64,000 nucleotides of DNA. Source: Aliidiomarina haloalkalitolerans (GTDB lineage Bacteria > Pseudomonadota > Gammaproteobacteria > Enterobacterales > Alteromonadaceae). Under the pieces are notes generated by a model that had not been told where the DNA came from, made no database searches, and saw only the letters and a program-made list of their open reading frames with translations. Positions 1 through 9,391 of this stretch are shown here, piece by piece. The translations under genes were made by a program, and so were the position numbers. Numbering within the stretch: the stretch's first letter is position 1; each line of letters starts with the position of its first letter. Where the stretch lies: the NCBI RefSeq assembly GCF_003987315.1, contig NZ_PIPI01000010.1, positions 28,500-92,499 on the forward strand. The letters run 5' to 3'.

Positions 1-147
1 GGCATTCTCGATTATCTCAGGCAATCACAAGAAGTTGAGCTTTTTAAGGGCTTGCGTGAATCCATTGAACACTCGGTCGCAAAGGTGATGCTCTCCTCGA
101 CAGGTACGACAAAATATCGTCATGACCGGATCAAGAAGTATGAATAG
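1..147 (+). CDS. C-terminal end of an unidentified protein (cut by window edge)
   Basis: An open frame runs from the first base to a TAG at 145-147 and gives the last 48 residues of a protein that begins outside the window. The visible part is charged and mostly helical in character and ends in a basic tail (HDRIKKYE). I do not recognise the family. It lies only 31 bp upstream of the CrbS-like kinase gene on the same strand, so the two may be cotranscribed. The claim that it is coding rests on the uninterrupted frame and on the normal spacing to the next gene. Confidence 0.5.
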   Translation, partial: GILDYLRQSQEVELFKGLRESIEHSVAKVMLSSTGTTKYRHDRIKKYE

Positions 148-178
148 CGGATTGACGAGCGTCTTCTAATACGCCACA

Positions 179-3100
179 GTGAGCCGTGAATATTCCATCA
201 ATGACATAACAACCGACATGATCTGGATTCTGATTGCATCTGCGCTAGGCTACATTGCGCTGCTGTTTCTTATTGCCCTGTGGGGTGAACGCAAACATTC
301 GTTAGGCTACAAAATTAGCTTGCATCCGTGGGTGTACGGCCTGTCTTTGGCTATTTATTGTACAACCTGGACCTACTATGGTGCGGTTGGAAATGCCATT
401 GACGGGGGCTGGAGTTTCTTGCCCATTTTGCTTGGTCCCGTATTGCTGTATGTGTTCGGGTTACCGGTTGTAACCAAACTCGTGGCCGTCAGTAAGCGGC
501 AAAATATTACGTCTATCGCTGACTTTATCGCCTCGCGTTACGGTAAAAACCACAAAATGGCACTGGTGGTGACGGTTATCGCCGCGGCTGCAGTTATCCC
601 CTACATTGCACTGCAGCTGAAAGCGGTCGGTATTAGCTTTAATGTCCTCAGTGGTATGCCCCCGGAAGTCACTGGCGGCTCGCTGAAAGAGCTCATTGTC
701 GCCTTACTGATGGCGGCATTTGCCATCGTTTTTGGTACTCGGCGACTCGATGTCACCGAGTATCGCAGTGGTATGATGCTTGCCATCGCTTTTGAGTCGA
801 CGGTCAAGCTCGTCGCCTTGCTTGGTGTTGCGGTCTTTGCGTGGGTGGCATTTCGTAGCGACAGCGTCTTGACCATCACGGCCCAGCTTGAAAGCCTGCA
901 GCTCAGTAGCAGTTGGGGTTGGCAAGCATTAAACGCAGAGTTTTTCATTCAACTGGCGATGGCGGCTGGTGCCATCCTCTGTTTACCGCGTCAGTTCCAC
1001 GTTACCGTCGTCGATAACGTCCACTTGTCGCACCTGAAAACAGCCCGTTGGCTGTTTCCGGTGTACTTGCTGCTTACCTCTGCAGCCATTGCCGTTCTGG
1101 CGATCACCAGCACACAGTTACTCGGCAGCTATAACGGCCTGCCTGACGAACGCTCCGTATTTCCATTATTGATTCCTTACGTGAATGGTCAAACTTGGCT
1201 CGCGATTGTGGTCTATATCGGCGGTATATCGGCCGCGACGGCCATGGTCATTGTCGCTACCTTGACGCTCAGCACCATGATCAGTAATGACGTCGTCATG
1301 CCCGTTTGGCTGACCCGCGAAGGTCAGAAAATTCCACAGCCCCACCGTTTTTCACGGCGACTGATTCGCGTCCGTCGCTATGCCATTGTCAGCGTTTTAG
1401 TGCTCGGCTGGGCCTGCTATCACCTTTGGTTTGCGCGTTTAAACTTAGTCAGTATCGGCCTGTTGGCGTTCTCCGTCGTGTTACAACTACTGCCTGCAAT
1501 TATCGGCGGCATGTATTGGCGCCGCGGTCATGCTCAGGGCGTTTACTGGGGCTTGATAGCAGGGATGGTCACCTGGCTAATTGCGATTCTGCTGCCGCTG
1601 ACACAGTCTCCGCCAGAGCAAACCGACACCATTATCACCCACGGTACGCTGATTGCTATGGCGGCCAACATTGCCGGTTACGTTGTCTTTAGCTATTTGT
1701 CGGTGCCCGCTTTGGTCGACAAAATCCAAGCCACCGCATTTGTGCAACCGCGCAGTAGCTATACCAACGTTGGCCCGCAACGACTGCAACAAACGCGCGT
1801 CGCTGACTTAGTCTTATTGATGGAGACCTTTCTTGGCGCCCATCGCTGCGAAGAGCTACTCAAAAGTTACCAACGTCATCGCCAACTTGATCGTGACGGC
1901 ATTGCCGACGCTAAGTTTTCGGACTTCGCCGAACGCGCCATTAGCGGGGTTTTGGGTGCCGCAACCGCCCGCTCGCTCGTCAATGCAGCCATCGAGAATC
2001 GCCAACTGAATCTTGAAGAAGTCGTACATTTCTTTGATGACACCACGCAGGCGCTGCAAACCCAACAGTCGATCATGTACAGCTCGCTGGAGAATCTCGC
2101 CCAAGGTATTTCTGTAGTCGACAAAGACTTGCGCCTCGTGGTCTGGAACCGACGCTACCTCGAGCTTTTTGATTACCCTGACGGTATGGTGCAGCCGGGA
2201 CGTCCAATTGCGGATCTGATTCGTTACAACGCCGAACGTGGCGAATGTGGTGTTGGTGAAGTCGAAGAGTTGGTGAACAAGCGCTTGCACTACATGCAAA
2301 TTGGCTCACCACATCGCTTTATTCGTCGTCGCTCCGACGGGCGCGTCATTGAAATGGTCGGTAATCCGCTGCCTAACGGTGGGTTCGTTACCAGTTTTAC
2401 CGACGTCACCGAGCACATTGAAACGCAGCAGGCACTCGAAGATGCGAATATCGACCTCGAAGCGCGGATTCGCAGTCGCACCGACGAAGTGCGAGAAATT
2501 AACCGTGAGCTGACCGAGGAAATCGATCGGCGGCGGGAAATCGAAATCGCATTGCAAGCAGCAAAAGCTGAAGCGGAAAATGCCAACGCCAGTAAAACGC
2601 GTTTCTTGGCATTAGCTAGTCACGACATTTTGCAGCCGCTGAACGCCGCGCGGCTCTACTTGTCGGCAATTGACCACGAGCGACTCGATGGCAAGAATCA
2701 GGGCTTAATTCACAAAGTCGATAATGCGCTCGACTCCACTGAGCATCTACTTTCGGCACTGTTGTCTATTGCCAAAATGGAACAAGGGGCGATGCAGCCG
2801 CAACTCAAGCACATTGACCTGAATACCATTCTCGGGCCATTAGTACCTGAGTATGCCGTACTGGCAGAACAAAAAGACCTGCAGTTTAAAGCGCGACTGC
2901 GCAATTTAACCGTCTATACCGACCCCACTTATTTGCGGCGAATTGTGCAGAACTTCCTGTCAAATGCGGTGAAGTACACCGAAAGCGGTCGTGTTTTATT
3001 AACCGTTCGCAAACATGGCGACCATGCCGAACTCGCGGTTTGGGACAGCGGCCCGGGTATTCCAGAGCAAAAACACGAAGAAGTTTTCGAGGCCTTTATT

Positions 3101-3691
3101 CGTTTGCATCAAGGTTCGATTAGCGGCGTGGGTTTAGGTCTGAGTGTCGCCAAACGCATGGCTGAACAGCTAAACTGCCCATTGGAGATTAAATCTGCAC
3201 TCGGTCAAGGCAGTCGCTTCTCCGTGCTCGTGCCTCTCGGCTCAGCCGCTATGGTCATTCCGCGTGTGCGGCCTGAACGCTCAAATCAGGCTTACGACGG
3301 TCTGAAAATTCTCTGTGTTGATGACGAACCCGAGAACCTTAAAGCTCTAGAAGCGCTGCTGCATAAGTGGGACTGCCATCCGATTCAGTTCACCACCCCG
3401 CAGGAAGCACTAACATGGGCAGCAGAAAACCCTGCGCCGGACGGCGTGTTACTGGACTATCAACTAGGCGAACACGGCGACGGCTTAACGCTCTGGCAAG
3501 CATTGAGTGACATTTGGCCAAACCGCGTACCGGGAGCCTTGGTGACCGCAGTCAGAGACCCAGATTTAAAAGCAGAAACGCGTAAACTCGGTCTGCAGTT
3601 CTTGGCCAAGCCGGTGAAACCAGCCCAGCTCAAAGCTCTGATGCAACATATGCAGCGCCAGAAGGAGACGCAATCATGTTCCGGCTCCTAA
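179..3691 (+). CDS. crbS: SLC5-type transporter / hybrid sensor histidine kinase, CrbS-like
   Basis: Membrane sensor of the CrbS family, which together with CrbR switches on acetyl-CoA synthetase and related carbon-uptake genes. Residues about 10-500 form a sodium:solute-symporter-like (PutP/SLC5) domain with many hydrophobic segments. A linker and a PAS domain (about 650-765), a coiled coil, a HisKA domain with H-box His815 (SHDILQPL), an HATPase domain (NFLSNAVKYT, DSGPGI) and a C-terminal receiver with phospho-acceptor Asp1093 (LLDYQLG) follow. The length of 1170 aa suits the family. The GTG at 179 gives the full N-terminus; an in-frame ATG at 218 is an alternative, and neither has a convincing Shine-Dalgarno. 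The stop overlaps the next gene by 16 bp. acs lies 8 kb downstream, which supports the assignment. The ligand cannot be read from the sequence. Confidence 0.85.
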   Translation: MSREYSINDITTDMIWILIASALGYIALLFLIALWGERKHSLGYKISLHPWVYGLSLAIYCTTWTYYGAVGNAIDGGWSFLPILLGPVLLYVFGLPVVTKLVAVSKRQNITSIADFIASRYGKNHKMALVVTVIAAAAVIPYIALQLKAVGISFNVLSGMPPEVTGGSLKELIVALLMAAFAIVFGTRRLDVTEYRSGMMLAIAFESTVKLVALLGVAVFAWVAFRSDSVLTITAQLESLQLSSSWGWQALNAEFFIQLAMAAGAILCLPRQFHVTVVDNVHLSHLKTARWLFPVYLLLTSAAIAVLAITSTQLLGSYNGLPDERSVFPLLIPYVNGQTWLAIVVYIGGISAATAMVIVATLTLSTMISNDVVMPVWLTREGQKIPQPHRFSRRLIRVRRYAIVSVLVLGWACYHLWFARLNLVSIGLLAFSVVLQLLPAIIGGMYWRRGHAQGVYWGLIAGMVTWLIAILLPLTQSPPEQTDTIITHGTLIAMAANIAGYVVFSYLSVPALVDKIQATAFVQPRSSYTNVGPQRLQQTRVADLVLLMETFLGAHRCEELLKSYQRHRQLDRDGIADAKFSDFAERAISGVLGAATARSLVNAAIENRQLNLEEVVHFFDDTTQALQTQQSIMYSSLENLAQGISVVDKDLRLVVWNRRYLELFDYPDGMVQPGRPIADLIRYNAERGECGVGEVEELVNKRLHYMQIGSPHRFIRRRSDGRVIEMVGNPLPNGGFVTSFTDVTEHIETQQALEDANIDLEARIRSRTDEVREINRELTEEIDRRREIEIALQAAKAEAENANASKTRFLALASHDILQPLNAARLYLSAIDHERLDGKNQGLIHKVDNALDSTEHLLSALLSIAKMEQGAMQPQLKHIDLNTILGPLVPEYAVLAEQKDLQFKARLRNLTVYTDPTYLRRIVQNFLSNAVKYTESGRVLLTVRKHGDHAELAVWDSGPGIPEQKHEEVFEAFIRLHQGSISGVGLGLSVAKRMAEQLNCPLEIKSALGQGSRFSVLVPLGSAAMVIPRVRPERSNQAYDGLKILCVDDEPENLKALEALLHKWDCHPIQFTTPQEALTWAAENPAPDGVLLDYQLGEHGDGLTLWQALSDIWPNRVPGALVTAVRDPDLKAETRKLGLQFLAKPVKPAQLKALMQHMQRQKETQSCSGS

Positions 3692-4344
3692 TTGCTGACG
3701 ATCACCCGCTTTATCGTGACGCACTCGCTGATGTGGTCCACCGGCATTTTCCACAAGCAACCTTACTCGACGCCGCAAATCTGAGTGAGGTTTTTACCCG
3801 ATTAGCTGACGAGCCCGCGGTTGACTTAGTGCTTCTCGATCTCAATATGCCCGGCATGAATGGCTTAGAGGGGGTCTCGCAACTTCTTGCCAAATACCCA
3901 ACGTTAGCCGTCGCCATGCTCTCCGCAGAAGACGATAAGCATGTTGTTCTTGAAGCTATGGCGTTAGGCTGCATTGGTTATATTTCCAAGGCGAGCGAGC
4001 GCTCGGAATTAGCACAAGCGATTGAACAAATTCTTGCTGGGAATATCTATTTGCCCGCTGGCAGTTTTCGTGCCAGCACAACAAACTTGTCGGCCAAGAC
4101 CAGTCCGCCAGCGCTTGAGCAGCCCATCGTGTCGCTTGCGGATCTTACCAAACAGCAAATTCGGGTTTTACGCGAAATGGTTAACGGTGCTTCCAATAAG
4201 CAAATTGCCTTTGCCTTACACGTGAGCGAAGCGACGGTTAAATCTCATGTCTCCGCCATTTTCCGTAAACTTAAGGTGAGCAATCGTGTGCAGGCGATTT
4301 TAATCGCGAAAGCCGCGGATTTCTCTGCCTATTTACCCGATTAA
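3676..4344 (+). CDS. crbR: LuxR/NarL-family response regulator, CrbR/ErdR-like
   Basis: DNA-binding response regulator of 222 aa, probably the partner of the CrbS-like kinase whose gene it overlaps by 16 bp (translational coupling, with AGGAG ahead of the ATG). The N-terminal receiver carries the acidic pair in IADDHP, phospho-acceptor Asp55 (LLDLNMPG) and a conserved Lys in SKAS. The C-terminal LuxR-type helix-turn-helix covers about 155-210 (SNKQIAFALHVSEATVKSHV). The C-terminal ending DFSAYL and the NIYLPAG stretch resemble ErdR/CrbR proteins of Pseudomonas as I remember them. That favours this gene over the second LuxR-type regulator at 10966-11619 as the true CrbR. Its stop overlaps the stop of the convergent nahK by three bases. 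Confidence 0.82.
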   Translation: MFRLLIADDHPLYRDALADVVHRHFPQATLLDAANLSEVFTRLADEPAVDLVLLDLNMPGMNGLEGVSQLLAKYPTLAVAMLSAEDDKHVVLEAMALGCIGYISKASERSELAQAIEQILAGNIYLPAGSFRASTTNLSAKTSPPALEQPIVSLADLTKQQIRVLREMVNGASNKQIAFALHVSEATVKSHVSAIFRKLKVSNRVQAILIAKAADFSAYLPD

Positions 4345-6494
4345 CGAGATTTGCTCCGACTAAACAAAGTCCGCAAGGTCATTCGCAGTTGTAATGGTCT
4401 TACCGGCTTATGCAGCAGTTCAAAACCGAGTTCTCGAGCTTGGTCTTGCAGTGCTTGGCTATGATTGGCCGTGAGTAATAGCACCGCTGGCTGTGCGGAT
4501 GAGAGCCGCTGTTGGAGCAGCTCGGTGACGACATCGGTGCCGAAATCTGCGCCTAAATGATAGTCGACAATCACCGCCCGCAATTCGCGATCTTGCCAAA
4601 AATCCTGCGCCACCAATTGCTCGCGATTCTGCGCCAAAACCACGGTATAACCCCAGCCGCTGAGGATACTTTCGAGCGCTTGGCAAATCGCCGGATCATT
4701 ATCGATGACGCCAATGAGACCCTGCTCTTGAATCGTGTTCGGAATAACTGACGGTTCATCTCTTCTTGCTTGTCGGTCGCTGCTCTGATCTGCTTGCTGC
4801 CGTGGTACCTGAATAGAAAACATCGAGCCACGCCCAACCTTCGACTTCACATCCACCACATGATCAAGCAGCCGCGCTAGACGTTCGACAATTGCTAATC
4901 CAAGACCTAAGCCACCAGCATGCTCATGCTCTGCTGCTGGCAAACGATGAAACTCTCGAAAAATACTTTTTCGCTGGTCTGCAGCGATACCCGGTCCCGT
5001 ATCGAGCACCTGAATTTCGAGCTGAGTGCCGCGGCGACGACAACCCAATAAAACCTCACCACCCGCAGGCGTGTAGCGGTAAGCGTTACTAATGAAGTTA
5101 CGTAAAATACGGGTCAGTAATGCACTGTCGGTGATTATCCAGTCACGACTAGACTGCAAGCGCAGGCGAATGCCTTTACTGGCCAGCATCGCCTCAGCTT
5201 CATCTGCGAGTGGCTTTAATACGGCATCGACCGGAATGACCTCAACCTGAGCTGCGAGCGCACCGGCATCTAATTTGGACAAATCAACCAGCGTGCGTAG
5301 TAAGTCGCCCACGTCATCCAATGACCGCGCCGCTTTTTGTGCCAGTCCACGCACCTCGGGGCTTAACGACTGGTCAAGCATCGCGCCATTAAACAAACGA
5401 GCAGCGTTCAGTGGTTGCAGAACATCATGACTGACTGCGGCAAGAAATTGCGATTTCGATGCGTTCGCAATTTCTGCTTCGTTTTTGGCTTGGCTGAGTG
5501 CGGCTGTGCGTTCTTGCACCCGCTTTTCAAGTAATATATTCGCTTGGCGCAACGCCTCTGAGGTGCGTTTTCGCTCGGTAATATCGCGATTCAACACAAA
5601 GAAACCTAAAACTTTTCCGGCGCTATCGCGGTTCGGCACATAGGACTTGAGTAAATGCCGCGACACGCCCTGAATATTGGTTTCCGTAATTTCGAACACC
5701 ACATTGTCACCATTAAGCACCTCGGCTATATAAGGCTGCAATCGCTGATAGCCTGATTCACCATGGATTTCAGTAATGTGCTGTTGGAGAATTTCTTGTC
5801 CCGGTTGTAAATAAAACTCTGCATAGCCGCGATTGACAAATTCATATATGCCGTTCGCTGACAAGTAGGCGATCATCGCAGGTACGTTATCGGTAATTGC
5901 ACGCAGCCAGCGCTCACTTTCGGCTAACGACGCAGCATAGGCGACGTGGGTTGATATATCAGTTAAGGCCAACAAATAACCCGCATCTGGCAAAGGATGG
6001 CGTTCAGCGGCAATGGTTCGACCGTCCAGTAACTTCTGTTCACTTCGTGTTTGGCTGAAAATCTGCTGTGGTTGTGACAAGGCACTCCTCATGAGGCAAG
6101 CTTGGAAGTCATTGGTTAGCCCAAGTTGACGGCGACTTAGCCCAGTCAAATCGAGTAATTTTGCATTCCAAACTTCAAGTTGCCCTTGCCCATTCACCAA
6201 CGCGACACCTTGCGATAGGTTGTCGACCGTGTTCTGCAACAGCAGCATTTTCTCAGCGAGGGCTTTCTGTTTACTCACATCGGCACTGTGCTTCAACTCT
6301 CGGGTGCGCTCACGAACTTGTTCTGCTAATACTGCCGCATGTTGAAAGGCGGTAAACGGCGAATGGACACCATTGAGCTGCGGCGAACTGCCTTGCTCAA
6401 TGCGTTGCATCAGGGCTTGGTTAATCCGTTCGAGCCGAGCAATTTTTGCTTCCCGCTCAGCAAGTTGATGCCGCAGCTCAGTTTCAGACGCCAT
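4341..6494 (-). CDS. nahK: Cytosolic PAS hybrid histidine kinase, NahK-like (NosP-associated)
   Basis: Soluble hybrid kinase with no membrane segment. It has an N-terminal coiled coil (about 1-75), two PAS domains (about 80-190 and 195-320), a coiled-coil linker, HisKA with H-box His356 (SHDVLQPL), HATPase (RNFISNAYRYT, DTGPGI) and a receiver with Asp644 (IVDYHLGA), counted from the ATG at 6494. A TTG at 6509 would add five residues. I prefer the ATG because GAGG lies 5 nt before it. The ATG sits inside the end of the FIST gene (11-base overlap), so the two are translationally coupled. In Pseudomonas and Shewanella the same gene pair is NosP/NahK, where the haem-bound FIST protein controls kinase autophosphorylation in response to NO. 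The phosphotransfer partner is not obvious here; either nearby LuxR regulator is possible. Confidence 0.82.
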   Translation of the reverse strand: MASETELRHQLAEREAKIARLERINQALMQRIEQGSSPQLNGVHSPFTAFQHAAVLAEQVRERTRELKHSADVSKQKALAEKMLLLQNTVDNLSQGVALVNGQGQLEVWNAKLLDLTGLSRRQLGLTNDFQACLMRSALSQPQQIFSQTRSEQKLLDGRTIAAERHPLPDAGYLLALTDISTHVAYAASLAESERWLRAITDNVPAMIAYLSANGIYEFVNRGYAEFYLQPGQEILQQHITEIHGESGYQRLQPYIAEVLNGDNVVFEITETNIQGVSRHLLKSYVPNRDSAGKVLGFFVLNRDITERKRTSEALRQANILLEKRVQERTAALSQAKNEAEIANASKSQFLAAVSHDVLQPLNAARLFNGAMLDQSLSPEVRGLAQKAARSLDDVGDLLRTLVDLSKLDAGALAAQVEVIPVDAVLKPLADEAEAMLASKGIRLRLQSSRDWIITDSALLTRILRNFISNAYRYTPAGGEVLLGCRRRGTQLEIQVLDTGPGIAADQRKSIFREFHRLPAAEHEHAGGLGLGLAIVERLARLLDHVVDVKSKVGRGSMFSIQVPRQQADQSSDRQARRDEPSVIPNTIQEQGLIGVIDNDPAICQALESILSGWGYTVVLAQNREQLVAQDFWQDRELRAVIVDYHLGADFGTDVVTELLQQRLSSAQPAVLLLTANHSQALQDQARELGFELLHKPVRPLQLRMTLRTLFSRSKSR

Positions 6495-7623
6495 CCTCAC
6501 CTCGCCCAATCACCACGCCCGTAAAGGTCTGATTGATATGAATGCCGTTAAAATGCTCGCCGTAAGTGTTAAAACCGAGTACTTGATGGCGGCGATAGAA
6601 TGCGGATGCAGCGGCAACTTCATTGCGCTGTTCACATTCCAACCGCCGCAAAACGCAGTCACAGCCAATCGTTACCAATGGCTCGCCTATGCTTTTTTCG
6701 ATCTCAGCAAAGCGCTGTTCTAAATCCGGTAAAATCGGTTGCGTCGCCATAGCAGTGAGCACCGCACCTTCACCTACCGCGCAATAAAAAGTTAAGCTGC
6801 CATCGTCGTTGACGCGCTGAATCGAACGAACGAAATATTCATTACCCATGCGTACCGCCAACGGATGCATGGCAAAGACCGTCGCGTCGAGCTCGGTCAG
6901 CGCACATCCCACATACTGAGCATAAGCTTCTGCGGCGGGCTCAGCGTTCAACTCGTAGACTGTCCGCGTATCGTCGCTCGCAGCGGTGACGACAAATTTT
7001 TCCGTTCGCGGCTCCATGTGATGGGTACTAAACACCTCGAACGGCAGCGCAGTGGTAAATATCAGCAGCACTGCCGCATTGGTGTGGAAACTACCGTTGA
7101 AATAGATATAAGTATCGGTGAGTTGATTATCATCACCGGCGGAACCGCCAAAATGCGGGATTTTCCCCAGTGCCGTTTGTAACGAGAAGAGCGCCACTTC
7201 CTCTTGCGCCGACAGTCCATCGAACAAGGTCAAGGCAAAGCTTTGCCGTTGCTGTGCGCCATACACAGGCTCAGATAACAATAAATTATCGATAAGTTCC
7301 TGCGCTTGCAACAAATCAAACTCCGTCAGATTTTGAATCGGGCCAACCGCAACACGGAAATCACTCGCGTGAAAACCGAGCGCGACAATGTGACCGCGCG
7401 CATAACCTGCGGGTGTCAATTCGCCAGCAGTCGTGCAGCCGCTTTTCGGTACCTGTGGAAACTGCTCTTCCAATGCGGCAGCAAGTTCCGGCAGATCATA
7501 TTCTGCCGAACAAAAGAAGAGAATAAAGCCAAGCTTATTATTCCCGAGCTGTGTCGCCAATTCCTCGGCAGCGGTTGCCGAATCTTTTGCTGCCGACATA
7601 GCGCTGACAATCGATTTGTCCAT
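6484..7623 (-). CDS. nosP: FIST-domain sensor protein, NosP-like (nitric-oxide/haem sensor)
   Basis: Soluble 379-aa protein with the FIST_N (about 30-225) and FIST_C (about 235-360) arrangement. Visible family segments are the SGCTTAGELTPAGY region, the FGGSAGDD stretch and a NAEPAAEAYAQY stretch at the start of FIST_C. In NosP proteins this fold binds haem and senses NO, and the gene is cotranscribed with a hybrid kinase. Both the domain and the coupling to the downstream NahK-like gene are seen here. Haem binding itself is inferred from the family. Only about 57 bp separate the start from the terminator of the upstream aldehyde dehydrogenase gene, so the nosP-nahK promoter must lie in that short gap. 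No strong Shine-Dalgarno precedes the ATG. Confidence 0.8.
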   Translation of the reverse strand: MDKSIVSAMSAAKDSATAAEELATQLGNNKLGFILFFCSAEYDLPELAAALEEQFPQVPKSGCTTAGELTPAGYARGHIVALGFHASDFRVAVGPIQNLTEFDLLQAQELIDNLLLSEPVYGAQQRQSFALTLFDGLSAQEEVALFSLQTALGKIPHFGGSAGDDNQLTDTYIYFNGSFHTNAAVLLIFTTALPFEVFSTHHMEPRTEKFVVTAASDDTRTVYELNAEPAAEAYAQYVGCALTELDATVFAMHPLAVRMGNEYFVRSIQRVNDDGSLTFYCAVGEGAVLTAMATQPILPDLEQRFAEIEKSIGEPLVTIGCDCVLRRLECEQRNEVAAASAFYRRHQVLGFNTYGEHFNGIHINQTFTGVVIGRGEDGV

Positions 7624-7680
7624 CTTGTACGTTTCCCAACGAAGTGACTCTACCCTTCATACTACCCTGAACGTCTGCCG

Positions 7681-7707
7681 AAAAAAACGGGAGCTCAAAG
7701 CTCCCGT
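7681..7707 (-). terminator. Rho-independent terminator after exaC
   Basis: Read on the minus strand, a 9-bp perfect stem ACGGGAGCT/AGCTCCCGT with a 3-nt loop is followed by seven T. It lies 43 bp past the exaC stop and insulates exaC from the nosP-nahK operon downstream. Confidence 0.9.
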
Positions 7708-7749
7708 TGTCGACGTCCTTGTTCCTTCTCTCCATGCTTGCCAATTGGC

Positions 7750-9270
7750 TTAGAAAAAGCCCATTGGATTGGTGTCGTAACTCACCAACATATTCTTCGT
7801 TTGCTGATAATGCGACAACATCATCTTGTGGTTTTCACGGCCAACACCGGACTTCTTGTAACCACCAAACGCTGCATGCGCTGGGTAGTGGTGATAGCAG
7901 TTGGTCCACACCCGACCGGCTTGAATACCGCGGCCCATGCGATAAGCGCGATTCATATCACGCGTCCATAAACCCGCACCTAAACCAAACTCAGAATCGT
8001 TGGCAATCTCTAGTGCGTCCGCTTCGTCCTTGAACGTGGTCACCGAAATCACCGGCCCAAAAATTTCTTCTTGGAACACGCGCATGCTGTTGTTGCCTTT
8101 AATCAAGGTTGGCTGAATGTAGTAGCCATTGGCAAGGTCATTGTCGAGTTGCTCTTTGTCACCGCCCATGAGGATTTCTGCACCCTCACCGCGACCAATG
8201 TCAAAGTAGCTCATGATTTTATCAAACTGCTGCTGCGAAGCCTGAGCACCGACCATTACATCCGTGTCGAGCGGATTACCGCGTTTGATTTTCTTGGTAC
8301 GTTCAATAACTAACTCAATAAACTTGTCGTAGATACTTTCGTGCACTAACAAGCGCGACGGGCAGGTACAGACCTCGCCTTGGTTAAAGAACGCCAAGAC
8401 CACGCCTTCAATACACTTCTCTAAATAGCTATCTTCGTAATTAAACACGTCTTCGAAGTAAATATTCGGCGACTTACCACCAAGCTCGACAGTAGACGGA
8501 ATAATGTTTTCCGCTGCACACTTAAGAATATGAGAGCCGGTTGGCGTTGAACCTGTGAAGGCAATCTTCGCGATTCGCTTACTCGTCGCCAACGCTTCAC
8601 CGGCTTCTTTACCAAAGCCATTAACGATGTTCAGTACACCGTCCGGGAGCAAGTCACCGACCAGTTCAATAAACTTCAGAATTGACCACGGAGTTTGTTC
8701 TGCAGGCTTCAATACGACGCAGTTGCCCGTTGCCAGTGCCGGCGCAAGTTTCCATGCGGCCATCAATAATGGGAAGTTCCACGGAATAATCTGGCCAACA
8801 ACGCCAAGCGGTTCATGATAATGATAGGCGACGGTGTTTTGGTCAATTTCGCCAATCGAACCTTCTTGGGCACGAATAGTACCGGCAAAATAACGAAAGT
8901 GATCGACAGCTAAAGGAACGTCCGCGTTTAACGTTTCGCGAACCGCTTTGCCGTTATCCCAAGTTTCCGCTACCGCGATCGATTCGAGATTAGCTTCCAA
9001 GCAGTCAGCGATTTTCAGCAGGATATTGGAGCGCTCGGTAACGGATGTTTTACCCCATGCTTCTTTTGCTGCATGAGCCGCGTCCAAAGCTAGATCGACA
9101 TCTTCCGCAGTAGAGCGTGCAATCTTACAGAATGCCTTGCCGGTGACCGGCGATACATTATCGAAATATTGGCCTTTGACCGGTGCAACCCATTTGCCAC
9201 CGATATAATTTTCATACTGATCTTTGACGGTTACTTTTGAATCCGGATGACCGGGATTAGCGTAAATCAT
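7750..9270 (-). CDS. exaC: NAD-dependent aldehyde dehydrogenase, ExaC/AldB type
   Basis: Oxidises acetaldehyde or similar aldehydes to the acid and so feeds acetate to Acs. The protein has 506 aa from the ATG at 9270, the usual length for ExaC/AldB. That ATG is preceded by AGAGGTG at good spacing; a longer frame up to 9342 is not needed. Visible catalytic features are the Rossmann GSTPTGS motif, the general-base Glu in VELGGKSPN, and the nucleophile Cys in [11 protein letters not shown], the double-cysteine form typical of this subfamily. In Pseudomonas, ExaC works in ethanol oxidation under ErbR/ErdR-type regulators, which fits the CrbS/R and Acs neighbours. No quinoprotein alcohol dehydrogenase is present here, so the aldehyde source is not shown. 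Confidence 0.9.
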   Translation of the reverse strand: MIYANPGHPDSKVTVKDQYENYIGGKWVAPVKGQYFDNVSPVTGKAFCKIARSTAEDVDLALDAAHAAKEAWGKTSVTERSNILLKIADCLEANLESIAVAETWDNGKAVRETLNADVPLAVDHFRYFAGTIRAQEGSIGEIDQNTVAYHYHEPLGVVGQIIPWNFPLLMAAWKLAPALATGNCVVLKPAEQTPWSILKFIELVGDLLPDGVLNIVNGFGKEAGEALATSKRIAKIAFTGSTPTGSHILKCAAENIIPSTVELGGKSPNIYFEDVFNYEDSYLEKCIEGVVLAFFNQGEVCTCPSRLLVHESIYDKFIELVIERTKKIKRGNPLDTDVMVGAQASQQQFDKIMSYFDIGRGEGAEILMGGDKEQLDNDLANGYYIQPTLIKGNNSMRVFQEEIFGPVISVTTFKDEADALEIANDSEFGLGAGLWTRDMNRAYRMGRGIQAGRVWTNCYHHYPAHAAFGGYKKSGVGRENHKMMLSHYQQTKNMLVSYDTNPMGFF

Positions 9271-9391
9271 TGCATCCACCTCTGTGATTTCATTGTATGA
9301 TAATCTAGTACCTGTCCATGCTATGCTGCGAGTGACAATCACGGCTATTCCTCATCAGCATGAAAAAATTCATACTTTAGTTGGAGATTTC

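Noticed and set aside
1306..1692. Long antisense and alternative-frame ORFs inside crbS, purL, gspE, guaB and others
   Set aside because: They overlap clearly coding genes in other frames, have no ribosome sites and show no recognisable domains.
9284..9391. N-terminal extension of SelO and the 9271-9342 extension of ExaC
   Set aside because: Both lie in the shared divergent promoter region; internal ATGs with clear ribosome sites and homologue-like N-termini fit better.
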